Assembly: GCF_039540375.1 (NCBI RefSeq)
Contig: NZ_BAABEX010000011.1
Coordinates: forward strand, 1 to 64,000
DNA: 64,000 nt
From: Acidovorax_G lacteus
GTDB taxonomy: Bacteria > Pseudomonadota > Gammaproteobacteria > Burkholderiales > Burkholderiaceae_C
Direction: 5' to 3'
Part shown: positions 1-8,593 of the stretch, in pieces
How positions within the stretch are numbered: position 1 is the first letter of the stretch
Layout of the letters: every line of letters starts with the position of its first letter
Position numbers and translations under genes: made by a program
Notes under the pieces: generated by a model
What the model was told of the DNA's origin: nothing
Seen by the model: only the letters and a program-made list of their open reading frames with translations
The model's database searches: none

Positions 1-106
1 GCTGCAGGTTTATGCCCAACATCTGCAGCGTCTGACGCAGCAGCCTGATTCGGTGCATTGAACCAATACAAGTGTTGCGCTTGGACTTGAAACCGCCCTT
101 TCCAAT

Positions 107-136
107 CAAGCACGAGTAGCTCTTTTTTTGATAGCA
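107..136 (-). repeat. Dispersed short palindromic repeat, copy 1
   Basis: Read on the minus strand this is TGCTAT, an A-rich loop, a diverged right arm, then an ACTCGTGCTTG tail. It belongs to a family of about eight similar intergenic units in this window. It lies downstream of the tRNA-Arg terminator. Function unknown. Confidence 0.6.
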
Positions 137-183
137 GATGCCGCCTGCGCTACCCGCAGCGGCGCAGGCTCGTGCGCATGAAA

Positions 184-215
184 AAGGCCGCAGCGCGTTG
201 CCACGCTGCGGCCTT
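184..215 (-). terminator. Rho-independent terminator after tRNA-Arg
   Basis: A 12-bp perfect stem (positions 184-195 with 204-215) around an 8-nt loop. On the minus strand it is followed by a short T run from the A tract at 181-185. It sits just 3' of the leftward tRNA gene. Confidence 0.75.
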
Positions 216-220
216 GTGCC

Positions 221-295
221 TGGTCCCCTCGACAGGAATCGAACCTGTATCTAGCGCTTAGGAGGCACTCGTTCTATCCATTGAACTACGAGGAG
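221..295 (-). tRNA. tRNA-Arg (anticodon CCT)
   Basis: The reverse complement folds as a cloverleaf: a 7-bp acceptor stem (CTCCTCG with CGAGGGG), a D arm GTTC/GAAC, an anticodon loop CTCCTAA with anticodon CCT, and a T arm ACAGG/CCTGT with a TTCGATT loop. A CCA end appears to be encoded at 221-223. It decodes AGG arginine codons, which are rare in such genomes. A terminator hairpin follows directly. The exact 5' base (295 or 296) is uncertain. Confidence 0.92.
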
Positions 296-338
296 CGAGG
301 CCCGCATTGTAGGGGCAGGCCCACGGTGCCGGGTTTTC

Positions 339-398
339 AAGCCAAATCGGCCTCTGATCCAGCGAAGTCAAGCACGACAAGCTATCAAACTAATAGCA
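339..398 (-). repeat. Dispersed repeat, copy 2 (extended form)
   Basis: On the minus strand the core TGCTAT-loop-ATAGC and CGTGCTTG tail (369-398) continue into a second block ending in GGCCGATTTGGCTT (339-368). The same extension is seen in the copies near 15.45 kb and 59.22 kb. It lies between tamB and the tRNA. Confidence 0.6.
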
Positions 399-432
399 AT
401 CCAGTCGAGTGGGCTGTGTGGTGGGCTGGCCT

Positions 433-3400
433 TCAGTCGTATTGCACCGTGTAGATCAGGTCCACCGCGCTTTTCTCGCCCGTCTGCCCGCGCAGCGTGA
501 GGCGGCGCGAGAGGTCGTAGAAGATGTAGAGCGTTCCCAGCGTGCCCGACAGGCTGCGTTCGTAGCTCACGTACAGGTTGCGCGCCAGGCGCTTGCCAAA
601 GGTCAGGGCGGCGCTGCTGGCGTCGTCGCCCGAGCCCGGTCCCTTGAAACCGATTTCGTCCAGGCCCAGGCGCGAGGCCACGTTGGCCGCCGTCTGGTTG
701 CCCTGGCGGCCCAGGAAGGCGAGCGCCGCTTGTTGCAGCAGCGCCGCTTCGGCCCCGCCGCCCGCCGCGCTACGCCCCAGCACCACCCAGGCCAGCTTTT
801 CGGCGTCGGGCAGTTCGGGGTCAGAGTACAGCCGCACGCGCGGCGACTGGGCCGAGCCCGTGACCTGCACGCCCGCGCGCACCGCCAGCTGCGGGCGCAG
901 CGCCAGAATGTCGAGCGATGGGTTCTGGTACGGGCCATTGAAGCGGATCAGCCCGCTTTCCACATCGAGCACCTGGCCCCAGGCCCGGTAGCGGCCCTGC
1001 TCGGTACGGATTTCGCCCAGCACGCGCGGTGGCGTGTCGGCCGTGGCCGGGCCGCGCAGTTCCACGGAGCCCCTCAGCCGTGTGGTGATGCCCAGCCCCT
1101 GCAGCGCAAAGTCGTCGCCCAGGTCCACCGTGAGCTGGATGTCGGCCGGCCGGGCCGATCGCACGGCGGCGGCGGGCCCTTCGGTGGCCGTTTCGGGTGG
1201 GCTATTGGGTGCGCTGTGGCGACGGCTGTGCACCACCACGTCGTCGCCCAGGCGTGGGGCCGATTCTTCGGGCAGCACGATGGCTGCGCGCTGCGCCCGC
1301 AGGTTGCCGCGTACGCGCACCTGGCCGTCGTCGATCTGCAGCGTGAGCGGGCCCGATACGCTGAGCTGCCGGTCGGCCCGCGCCAGCACCTGCAGCGCCG
1401 TGGCCTGCGCTTGCAACTGCAGCGACAGCGCCTGGCCTGCAGCGTTGGCCGCACCCTGGGACCATCGCACGCGGCCCGTGGCTTCAAGCAGACCGCCGTC
1501 GGCCGGCGGTGCCGTGCGGTTGCCGCTGGGGCCCAGGATGCGCGCGCCGCCGCCGCTGGCACCGCGCAGCCGCAGCTCGGTGATCTCCAGCGCATCGCCC
1601 TGCAGCGTGGCGCGCAGGCGGCCGTCCTGCAGGTCGATGCCCTCGAGCACCGAGCGCACGCGCAGGCCGTCGGCCTGCAGGCTGCCGCTCCAGCGCGGAG
1701 TCTGCCGCGTGCCCGACAGCGCCACGTCGGCACCCAGCGTGCCGCGCACGCGCCAGCCCGGTGGTGCCAGGGCCGACCACACCCCCAGGTCGGGCAGGCG
1801 TGCGCGCACCTGGCCAGACAGCGGAGCGTCGTCCGCCCAGGCGAATGTGGTCCAGACCGGGGCGACGGCCAGCTGGGTCTGCAGTTGCACGTCGGCCTGG
1901 CCGACGCGCTCGCTGTCCCAGCGCAGGCGGGCGTCCACGCGGCCGCCCGGGGCCACGTCCACGCTCAGGCGCGCCTCTCGCAGGCCGGCGCGGCTGGCGG
2001 CTGGGGCGGGCTCGGTGCTGCGCAGCGCGGGCTTGCGCTCGCCGCCGGCATCGCGCGCCTGCGGGCCGCTGCTGCGCACGGTGGTGGGGGTGCTGGTGTC
2101 GGCGGCCGGTACCTCCAGGTCACCGCTGCGGCGAGTCAGTTCGGCTTGCAGGCGCAGGCGGTCGTCTTGTGCGTTCAGGCTCCAGCGGGCTGCCAGCTCC
2201 AGGTCGCCGCGCAGGCCGTGCTGTGCCAAAGGGGTGGGGGCGGGCAGGGCGCGCTGCTGCAGCGCATCGATCCAGGCCAGGGTCAAGCCCTGCAGTTCGC
2301 CCTCGGTCTGCACGGCCAGCGGCGTGGCGCTGCCACCTGCCAGGCGCGTGGGCGACCACCGCAGGCGCAGCGGCCCAGCGGCGGGGCCTTGCACCTGCAG
2401 CGCGCCCGCGGCGGCTTCGAGCTGCCAGGGGGTGCGGCTGTCGGGCAAGGGCCAGCGCACTGTGGCTTGCACGGGGGCGTCCAGGCGGGCCGTCCAGGGG
2501 GTGTGGCGGCCTTTGTTCCAGCGCGCTTCCAGCCGGTCCACGGTGGTCTGCAGCTGTCCGGCGCCGCTCCAGCGCGCCTGGCCTTCGGTTCGGGCGGCCA
2601 CGCGGTGCGGGCCGGATTGCACATCGCCTTGGGCGCGCAGTTGCAGCTGGCGCAGGTCGCCCTGGGCCTGCACGTCGAGCCCGCTCCATTGCGTGGCCGC
2701 CGTGCCGCCAGCGGGCTGCCAGCCCCCGCGGTCTGAACGCAGGCGCAGCTGCCATGGCATGCCGGGGGCGCTGGCCGCAGGCGGGCGGCCTTGCTGCAGT
2801 GCGGCCCAGGCGTCGAGTGCGCTTTGCCAGCCGCCTTGCCACTGGGCTTGCGCCTCGCCCTGGCCGCTGGCCCGCCCGGCGGCCAGCCGCTCGGCCATGC
2901 CCGGCCATTGCGCGAGCCAGGCCTGGGCCGCGGCCGCGTCGCTCCAGCGCAGTTGGGCCTGACCGCGGCCCTGGGCGGCGCTCCACTGGCCAGACCAGGC
3001 CAGCGTGGCGCCGGGCAGGCTGGCGCGGGCTTCGCCAGCGGCACGCAGCGGCGTGCGCGACAGGGTCAGGGCGTCGGCTTCCAGCCGCGCCTGCAGCGCG
3101 GCCAGGCGCAGCCGCTCGAGCACCAGCGTGCCGCCGTCGCGTGCGCCGTTCCATTGCCCCTGCAGTGCCAGCGCTTGCACGCTGCGCAGCCCGCCTGTGG
3201 CCGCTGCGGCGGCGCGCAGGTCGGCCGCAAAGCGCACGATGCCGTCGGCCCCCTGGCGCGCGGTGACGTGCCCCGCCAGGGGCGCGGCGTCCCACCCCTG
3301 CTGCACCGCGGCCAGCGACACGCCGGTGAGCGTGGCTTCGCCCTGCACCAGCGCAGGCGCGGCTTGCCAGCGGCCGTGCAGGCGGATGCGGCCGTCGCGC

Positions 3401-4587
3401 CCGCCGGGGCCGAGCAGCGCTTCCGACGACTCCAGTTCCACTGCGGCCCCGGTCTCGGCCTGCAGGAGCCGGCCCTCGGCCTTGAGCTGTGCCAGCGGCA
3501 GGCGTGCGTCGTTCCAGCGGCCCGGGGCGGCATTGGCCAGGTCGGCCTGCAGCGCCCACCCGGTGAGGGGTTGGTCGGGCAGCGGCCGCAGCGCCGCCTC
3601 GCCCGACAGTGCGGTGCGCGGGGCCGTGGGCCACAGCAGGGCCAGGTCCAGCGCCTGTACCGACGCCTGGGCCTGCTGCAGCGGCTGCGCGGCCCAGGGG
3701 CGCAGTGTGGCCTGCAGCCGCGCGCTGGAGAGGGGGCTGCTGGCGGCGTTGCCGGAGCCCGGTGGCGCAGCGGTGTCGAGCTGTGCCGTGACCGCCAGCG
3801 CGGCGTCTGCGCTGCCCAGCGTGCCGTGGGCCTGGGCTTGCAGCGCCAGCGCGAGCGGTGTGGCCGTGCCCAGCGCACTGGCCGGGGTCTGTACCTGAGC
3901 TTGCAGCTCCAGCGCCAGCGGCAGCGCACCGGTGGCGCCCAATGTCAGGCGGCCCTGGTAGCGGCCATCGGCCCAGTCAAGTCGGCGCAGCTCCAGCGCA
4001 TGGGTGGCGTCCTGGTAGCGGTAGTGCGCCTCCAGGTGCTGAAGGGTCTGGGCGGGTGTCGGGCCCCATTGCAGACGGCCCAGTTGCAGCGGGGTGTCGA
4101 TGGCCAATGGCAGCGTGGCCTGCGCGGGGGGCGTGCGCGGGCGCTTGGGCGCTGGCGCGGGGCTGCGTTCCACGGTCAGGGCGTCGGCGCTCAGGTCGGT
4201 CAGGCGCAGGGTACCGCCCAGCAGGGCTTGCAGGTCCCAGGCCCAGCGCAGGCCCTGCACCTGCACGCGAAGCTCGGGCTGCGTCCACTGCAGGCGCGCA
4301 AGCTGCCCCCCGTCGCGCAGCGAGCCCTGCGTGCCTTCAAATTCCAGGTGCTGCCCCGTGGGCAGCAGGCGCTGTACCAGCGCCAGGGCCTGCGGCAGCG
4401 ATGCGGCCGAGCCCGCCCAGAACCACAGCGCCACCACCGCCAGCGCCAGTGCGGTGGTGGGCCATAGCAGCCAGCGCAGCAGCGGGGGCCACCGCCTGGG
4501 GCGGTGCGCTGGCGGCGGTGCGCTGGCACCCGCTTCAAAGCCTGCGGGCGGTGGCGGGGCGGGGCGGGGGGCGGTGTCGGTCACCAT
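433..4587 (-). CDS. tamB: TamB, translocation and assembly module inner-membrane subunit (DUF490)
   Basis: A 1384-residue protein that, by family, spans the periplasm from the inner membrane and works with TamA in outer-membrane protein insertion and lipid transport. A basic and proline-rich N-terminus (residues 1-35) is followed by one membrane anchor (about 36-60), a long repetitive stretch of beta-rich sequence, and the conserved DUF490 domain in the last ~330 residues (GRYRAWGQVLDVESG, then the block IRFNGPYQNPSLDIL). The start at 4587 lies 2 nt after the tamA stop, so the two are translationally linked. An open frame runs on upstream to 5985, but that part is out of frame with tamA and is only a shadow of it. 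Identity is solid from the C-terminus and the tamA neighbour. Confidence 0.93.
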   Translation of the reverse strand: MVTDTAPRPAPPPPAGFEAGASAPPPAHRPRRWPPLLRWLLWPTTALALAVVALWFWAGSAASLPQALALVQRLLPTGQHLEFEGTQGSLRDGGQLARLQWTQPELRVQVQGLRWAWDLQALLGGTLRLTDLSADALTVERSPAPAPKRPRTPPAQATLPLAIDTPLQLGRLQWGPTPAQTLQHLEAHYRYQDATHALELRRLDWADGRYQGRLTLGATGALPLALELQAQVQTPASALGTATPLALALQAQAHGTLGSADAALAVTAQLDTAAPPGSGNAASSPLSSARLQATLRPWAAQPLQQAQASVQALDLALLWPTAPRTALSGEAALRPLPDQPLTGWALQADLANAAPGRWNDARLPLAQLKAEGRLLQAETGAAVELESSEALLGPGGRDGRIRLHGRWQAAPALVQGEATLTGVSLAAVQQGWDAAPLAGHVTARQGADGIVRFAADLRAAAAATGGLRSVQALALQGQWNGARDGGTLVLERLRLAALQARLEADALTLSRTPLRAAGEARASLPGATLAWSGQWSAAQGRGQAQLRWSDAAAAQAWLAQWPGMAERLAAGRASGQGEAQAQWQGGWQSALDAWAALQQGRPPAASAPGMPWQLRLRSDRGGWQPAGGTAATQWSGLDVQAQGDLRQLQLRAQGDVQSGPHRVAARTEGQARWSGAGQLQTTVDRLEARWNKGRHTPWTARLDAPVQATVRWPLPDSRTPWQLEAAAGALQVQGPAAGPLRLRWSPTRLAGGSATPLAVQTEGELQGLTLAWIDALQQRALPAPTPLAQHGLRGDLELAARWSLNAQDDRLRLQAELTRRSGDLEVPAADTSTPTTVRSSGPQARDAGGERKPALRSTEPAPAASRAGLREARLSVDVAPGGRVDARLRWDSERVGQADVQLQTQLAVAPVWTTFAWADDAPLSGQVRARLPDLGVWSALAPPGWRVRGTLGADVALSGTRQTPRWSGSLQADGLRVRSVLEGIDLQDGRLRATLQGDALEITELRLRGASGGGARILGPSGNRTAPPADGGLLEATGRVRWSQGAANAAGQALSLQLQAQATALQVLARADRQLSVSGPLTLQIDDGQVRVRGNLRAQRAAIVLPEESAPRLGDDVVVHSRRHSAPNSPPETATEGPAAAVRSARPADIQLTVDLGDDFALQGLGITTRLRGSVELRGPATADTPPRVLGEIRTEQGRYRAWGQVLDVESGLIRFNGPYQNPSLDILALRPQLAVRAGVQVTGSAQSPRVRLYSDPELPDAEKLAWVVLGRSAAGGGAEAALLQQAALAFLGRQGNQTAANVASRLGLDEIGFKGPGSGDDASSAALTFGKRLARNLYVSYERSLSGTLGTLYIFYDLSRRLTLRGQTGEKSAVDLIYTVQYD

Positions 4588-4589
4588 GC

Positions 4590-6482
4590 TCAGAAGCTGA
4601 AGCCCAGCCGCAGGTGCAGCCGCAGCTTGCGGTCTTGTGCGCCCCAGGCCAGATCGGCCTGCAGCGGGCCCACTGGGCTGCGCCAGCGCACGCCGGTGCC
4701 CACACCCACGCGCGGGTCCAAGTCGGCGGGGCGGTCGGCCACGGCCCCGGCATCCAGGAACAGCGTGCTTTCCAATGCGGTGAGTTCGCCGTTCCACACG
4801 ATGGGCCGCTGCCACTCTACGCTGCCCACGGCCAGATAGCGCCCGCCGGTCACGCGGCCGGCTTCGGTGCGCGCGCCGATGGAGCGGTAGCCGTAGCCGC
4901 GCACGGTGGTGTCGCCCCCGGTGACAAACAGCTGTGTCACGGGAATGCGGGCTTCGTCGCGCGCCAGCACGGCGCCCAGCTCGGCCCGCAGCGCCAGGCG
5001 GCTGCTGCGGCTGCGCCCGCTGTCGGCGCGCACGCGATCCAGCGGCACAAAGCGCTGCCAGCGCGCCAGCGTCCGCACAAACGGGTCGCGCTCGGGCCGC
5101 AAGGTGGTGCCCAGGCCCAGCTCCAGGGCCAGGCCCTGCCCGCGGGTGGGGGCGGTGGCGTTGTTGAAGTAGCGGCCCGTCCAGCCCCAGTTGGCGCTGA
5201 CGGCGGCGCCTGAGGGCGGCGCACCCGCGCCTTCGCTGCGGGCGTTGTCCCACTGCACGAACAGCGTGCGGTCGATGTGGTCGGAATTCTGGGTGCGCCC
5301 TGCGCGCAGCCGGCTGCTGGCCACGTCGTAGTCGCCTGTGGTTTCGCGCTGCCGTTGCGCCCCGGTGAACCAGCGCCAGCCCTGCTCGTCGGGCAGCGCC
5401 GTCCATTCGCTGGACAGCAGCTGCGTTTCGCGGTCGAGGCTGATCTTGCTGAGTGCGCGCCAGCCAATGCCCGGCAGGCGGATGTGCGTGTGGTCCAGCG
5501 ACAGGCGCGGCCCGCTGTCGGTGGACGCGCCCACCCCCAGCACCACCTTTTGCAGTGGCGATTCGCGCACCTGCGCCACCACCGGCGCGGCTTGTGGATC
5601 GGCGGCCTCGGTGTCGAGCGTGAGGAACACGGCGTCGTAGTAGCCGCTGCTGGCCAGGCGCAGCTGCGCATCCAGCAGCTGCGCCTCGTCGTACACGCTG
5701 CCGGTGGGCAGGCGCGCAATGCGGCGCGCGCCCTCGGGGTCGTAGCGCTGGCTGCCGCGCACCTGCAGCGGGCCGAAGCGAAAGGCCGGGCCGGGGTCGT
5801 AGGTCACGGCCAGCCGGGCTTCGTGCCGGTCGGCGTCGATGTCGGCGCGGCTGTCTGCGATGCGCGCGGTGGGGTGGCGGCGGGCCTGCAACTGGCGCAG
5901 GCCGGCGCTCTTGGCACCGTCCCAGCCCTGCTGGGTGAAGGGCATGCCGGGCTCGAGTGGCCAATTGCGCTGCACGCGCGCCCACTGGCGGCGAGCGTCG
6001 TCGTCGGCCGCGGTGATCGCCTGGTCGCCAGCCACGTGCACCTCGGAAGCGATCACCTGCGTGACGGGGCCCGGCTGCACTGCGATGCGCACCTGGCGCA
6101 GGGCTCCTTCTGCGCCCGTCGCGGGCTCGTCGAGTGCGATCGTGATGTCGGGTGCGAAATGGCCCAGCGTGCCCAGGAGGTCGCGCACATTGGCCTCGGC
6201 TGCGCCGAGCAGGCGCTCAAGCTCCTGCGGCTGCAGGTCTGCCAGGTGGCGAAAGCGCAGCAGTTCGAGGTGGCGCGCGAGGTACTCGCGCACCGCGTCG
6301 GGGGCCTCGATGCGTACGTCAAACACGGCCGCTGTGCCGCTCTGTGCGGCCAGTGTGGCGGGGTCTTCGTGGGTGGCGTCAGCAGGGGCTGGGCGCAGGG
6401 CACTGCAGCCTTGCAGGCCGAGTGCAGCGCTCAGAAACAACAACGCCGGCCAACGGGCCGGCGTTGCGGGAGGCGTAGGCAT
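4590..6482 (-). CDS. tamA: TamA, Omp85-family outer-membrane barrel
   Basis: A 630-residue protein with an N-terminal export signal, POTRA-like modules (about 45-280) and a C-terminal Omp85/bacterial surface antigen barrel that ends in a terminal Phe (LRLGFSF), the usual barrel signature. The start chosen gives MPTPPATPARW followed by a hydrophobic run and LQGC, so the signal looks like a lipobox. That is unusual for an Omp85 protein, which normally has a type I signal. An earlier in-frame start at 6626 would run into the gene upstream and gives no signal peptide. It sits directly before tamB, and the pair is diagnostic for the TAM complex. Confidence 0.93.
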   Translation of the reverse strand: MPTPPATPARWPALLFLSAALGLQGCSALRPAPADATHEDPATLAAQSGTAAVFDVRIEAPDAVREYLARHLELLRFRHLADLQPQELERLLGAAEANVRDLLGTLGHFAPDITIALDEPATGAEGALRQVRIAVQPGPVTQVIASEVHVAGDQAITAADDDARRQWARVQRNWPLEPGMPFTQQGWDGAKSAGLRQLQARRHPTARIADSRADIDADRHEARLAVTYDPGPAFRFGPLQVRGSQRYDPEGARRIARLPTGSVYDEAQLLDAQLRLASSGYYDAVFLTLDTEAADPQAAPVVAQVRESPLQKVVLGVGASTDSGPRLSLDHTHIRLPGIGWRALSKISLDRETQLLSSEWTALPDEQGWRWFTGAQRQRETTGDYDVASSRLRAGRTQNSDHIDRTLFVQWDNARSEGAGAPPSGAAVSANWGWTGRYFNNATAPTRGQGLALELGLGTTLRPERDPFVRTLARWQRFVPLDRVRADSGRSRSSRLALRAELGAVLARDEARIPVTQLFVTGGDTTVRGYGYRSIGARTEAGRVTGGRYLAVGSVEWQRPIVWNGELTALESTLFLDAGAVADRPADLDPRVGVGTGVRWRSPVGPLQADLAWGAQDRKLRLHLRLGFSF

Positions 6483-6486
6483 CCGG

Positions 6487-7674
6487 CTATTTTGACAGCA
6501 GCCGCATGGTCTCTTCGAGCCCTTTGAGTGACAAAGGGTACATCCGCCCCCCCATGAGCTGCTGCACGATGCTGATGCTCTGCCGGTATTGCCACACGCC
6601 CGGCGGCTCGGGGTTGATCCACGCAAATTTCGGGAATGCGTGGGTCAGGCGCTGCAGCCATTCGGCACCGGCTTCTTCGTTGTTGTACTCCACGCTGCCG
6701 CCGGGTTGCAGGATCTCGTAGGGGCTCATGGTCGCATCGCCCACGAAGATGAGTTTGTAGTCCTTGTTGTACTTGCGGATGATGTCCCAGGTCGCAAACT
6801 TCTCCGAGAAGCGGCGGCGGTTGTTCTTCCACATGAAGTCGTACACGCAGTTGTGGAAGTAATAGAACTCCAGGTGCTTGAACTCGCTCTTGACGGCGGA
6901 GAACAGCTCCTCGACCCGCTGGATGTGCTCGTCCATGGTGCCGCCCACGTCCATGAGCAGCAGCACCTTCACGTTGTTGTGCCGCTCGGGCACCATCTTG
7001 ATGTCCAGGTAACCGGCGTTGGCCGCCGTGCTGCGGATGGTGTCGGGCAGGTCCAGTTCCAGCTCGTTGCCTTCGCGCGCAAAGCGCCGCAGGCGGCGCA
7101 GCGCAACCTTGATGTTGCGCGTCCCCAGCTCCTGCTGGTCGTCGTAGTCGCGGTAGGCGCGCTGCTCCCACACCTTCACGGCGCTCTTGTTCTTGCCGGC
7201 CCCGCCGATGCGCACGCCCTGCGGGTTGTAGCCACCATGGCCGAACGGGCTGGTGCCGCCCGTGCCGATCCACTTGTTGCCGCCCTCGTGGCGCTCTTTC
7301 TGCTCTTCAAGGCGCTTTTTGAGCGTCTCCATCAGCTCGTCCCAGCCCATCTTCTCGATGGCGGCCTTTTCTTCGGGGCTCAGTTCGCGCTCGAGCATTT
7401 TGCGCAGCCAGTCGGCCGGGACTTCCTTGGTGAAGTCCGACACCATCTCCACGCCCTTGAAGTAGGCGGCGAAGGCCCGGTCGAACTTGTCGTAGTGCTT
7501 CTCGTCCTTGACCAGCGCCATGCGCGACATGAAGTAGAAGTCGTCCAGGCTCCAGGCCCCTTCGGACTTGGGGCCCACCACGCCAGCCTGCAGGGCTTCA
7601 AGGAGCGTGAGGTATTCCTTCACCGACACCGGCAGCTTGGCCGCGCGCAGCGTGTAGAAGAAGTCGGTCAGCAT
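6487..7674 (-). CDS. VWA-domain protein, CoxE-like
   Basis: A 395-residue soluble protein of the CoxE-type von Willebrand factor A family. The N-terminal half is helical and charged. The VWA domain is in the C-terminal half, with a metal-site-like motif LLLMDVGGTMD instead of the classical DxSxS. Such proteins usually pair with a MoxR AAA+ ATPase to insert metals or remodel partners. A MoxR gene lies about 0.9 kb upstream on the same strand with two small genes between. The gene ends 4 nt before the tamA start. The target of the pair is not evident. Confidence 0.85.
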   Translation of the reverse strand: MLTDFFYTLRAAKLPVSVKEYLTLLEALQAGVVGPKSEGAWSLDDFYFMSRMALVKDEKHYDKFDRAFAAYFKGVEMVSDFTKEVPADWLRKMLERELSPEEKAAIEKMGWDELMETLKKRLEEQKERHEGGNKWIGTGGTSPFGHGGYNPQGVRIGGAGKNKSAVKVWEQRAYRDYDDQQELGTRNIKVALRRLRRFAREGNELELDLPDTIRSTAANAGYLDIKMVPERHNNVKVLLLMDVGGTMDEHIQRVEELFSAVKSEFKHLEFYYFHNCVYDFMWKNNRRRFSEKFATWDIIRKYNKDYKLIFVGDATMSPYEILQPGGSVEYNNEEAGAEWLQRLTHAFPKFAWINPEPPGVWQYRQSISIVQQLMGGRMYPLSLKGLEETMRLLSK

Positions 7675-7677
7675 GGG

Positions 7678-8286
7678 TCAGGCCTCCGGCGTGCCGTCAT
7701 GGCGCGCAAGCAGGTACAGCAGCTGGGCGCGCGCTTCGGGCCATTCGCCGCTGCGCATGCTGTACATCACGGTGTCGCGGATCGTGCCGTCGCGCCGCAG
7801 CGCATGCCCGCGGAGCACGCCGTCCTTCTTCGCGCCCAGGCGCTCGATGGCACGCTGGCTTGCGAAATTGAAGTTGTCGGTGCGCCAGCCCACCACGTGG
7901 CAGCCCAGCGTGTCGAACGCATGTGTGAGCAGCAGCAGCTTGCAGGTGGTGTTCACATGCGTGCGCTGCACGCTGCGGGCGTACCAGGTCCAGCCGATTT
8001 CCACTCGGCGCACGGCGGGCACGATGTCGTGGTAGCTGGTGGAGCCCAGCACGCGGTCGCTGGCCTCGTCTACCACGGCAAACGGAAAGCGGTGGCCCTG
8101 CGCGCGGCCTTCCAGCGCGGCTTCGATGTAGGCGCGCGTCTGTGTGGGCTCGGGTACCGAAGTCACGCGGATCGTCCACAGCGCGCCGTCTGCGGCTGCG
8201 GCCGCCAGCCCGGCTTCGTGCGCAAGGCCCAGCGGCTCCAGCCGCACGCCACGGCCGGACAGGGTGACGGGTTCTACAAATGCCAT
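7678..8286 (-). CDS. GNAT-family N-acetyltransferase (RimJ/RimL type)
   Basis: A 202-residue protein of the RimJ/RimL-like GNAT group. It starts MAFVEPVTLSGRGVRLEPL, has the acetyl-CoA-binding region around residues 105-130 (NTTCKLLLLTHAF), and ends in the typical strand-helix block with RAIERLGAKKDG. The substrate cannot be told from sequence; relatives acetylate protein N-termini or small molecules. I chose the start at 8286 because family members begin just before the LxGxxVRLEPL motif; the longer frame to 8403 overlaps the next gene. The 3' end is 3 nt from the VWA gene start. Confidence 0.85.
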   Translation of the reverse strand: MAFVEPVTLSGRGVRLEPLGLAHEAGLAAAAADGALWTIRVTSVPEPTQTRAYIEAALEGRAQGHRFPFAVVDEASDRVLGSTSYHDIVPAVRRVEIGWTWYARSVQRTHVNTTCKLLLLTHAFDTLGCHVVGWRTDNFNFASQRAIERLGAKKDGVLRGHALRRDGTIRDTVMYSMRSGEWPEARAQLLYLLARHDGTPEA

Positions 8287-8338
8287 GGCTGAAGCGCGAG
8301 AGGGAGCAAAGGGTTGGCAGGCGCGGGCACGTGCCGCG

Positions 8339-8581
8339 TCACACCTTGGGGTCGCCAAAGCGGTGGATGTACAGGCGCCGCGCCAGGTGCACGCCGCCGC
8401 CACCCCCGAGGCCGATCAGCAGAATGCCCAGCATGGCCGGGCCGTCGTAGCCGTTGGGGCCGAACGCATCCCACCCGAGCAGTGTGCCCACCCAGCGGCC
8501 CAGCAGGGCGCCGCCCACAAAGCCCACGGCCTGGCCAATGCCCAGCAGCAGCAACTGGCGTGCGGAGTGTTGGGGCTGCAT
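8339..8581 (-). CDS. Small two-helix membrane protein, unknown function
   Basis: An 80-residue protein with two predicted membrane helices (about residues 8-32 and 47-66), Gly-rich, ending in RRLYIHRFGDPKV. It lies between moxR (12 nt downstream of its stop) and the GNAT gene, on the same strand, so it is probably co-transcribed with the MoxR/VWA pair. I do not recognise a named family. Its hydrophobic pattern and position support a real gene. Confidence 0.65.
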   Translation of the reverse strand: MQPQHSARQLLLLGIGQAVGFVGGALLGRWVGTLLGWDAFGPNGYDGPAMLGILLIGLGGGGGVHLARRLYIHRFGDPKV

Positions 8582-8593
8582 GCCAGGCCCCGG

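Noticed and set aside
2..61. Possible C-terminal end of a gene at the left edge (plus strand, stop at 59-61)
   Set aside because: Only 19 codons are visible and a second frame also ends nearby, so there is no way to judge it.
409..2736. A 775-codon open frame on the plus strand
   Set aside because: It lies antisense to tamB, with Gln/Arg/His-rich composition typical of the shadow of a GC-rich gene. No family resemblance.
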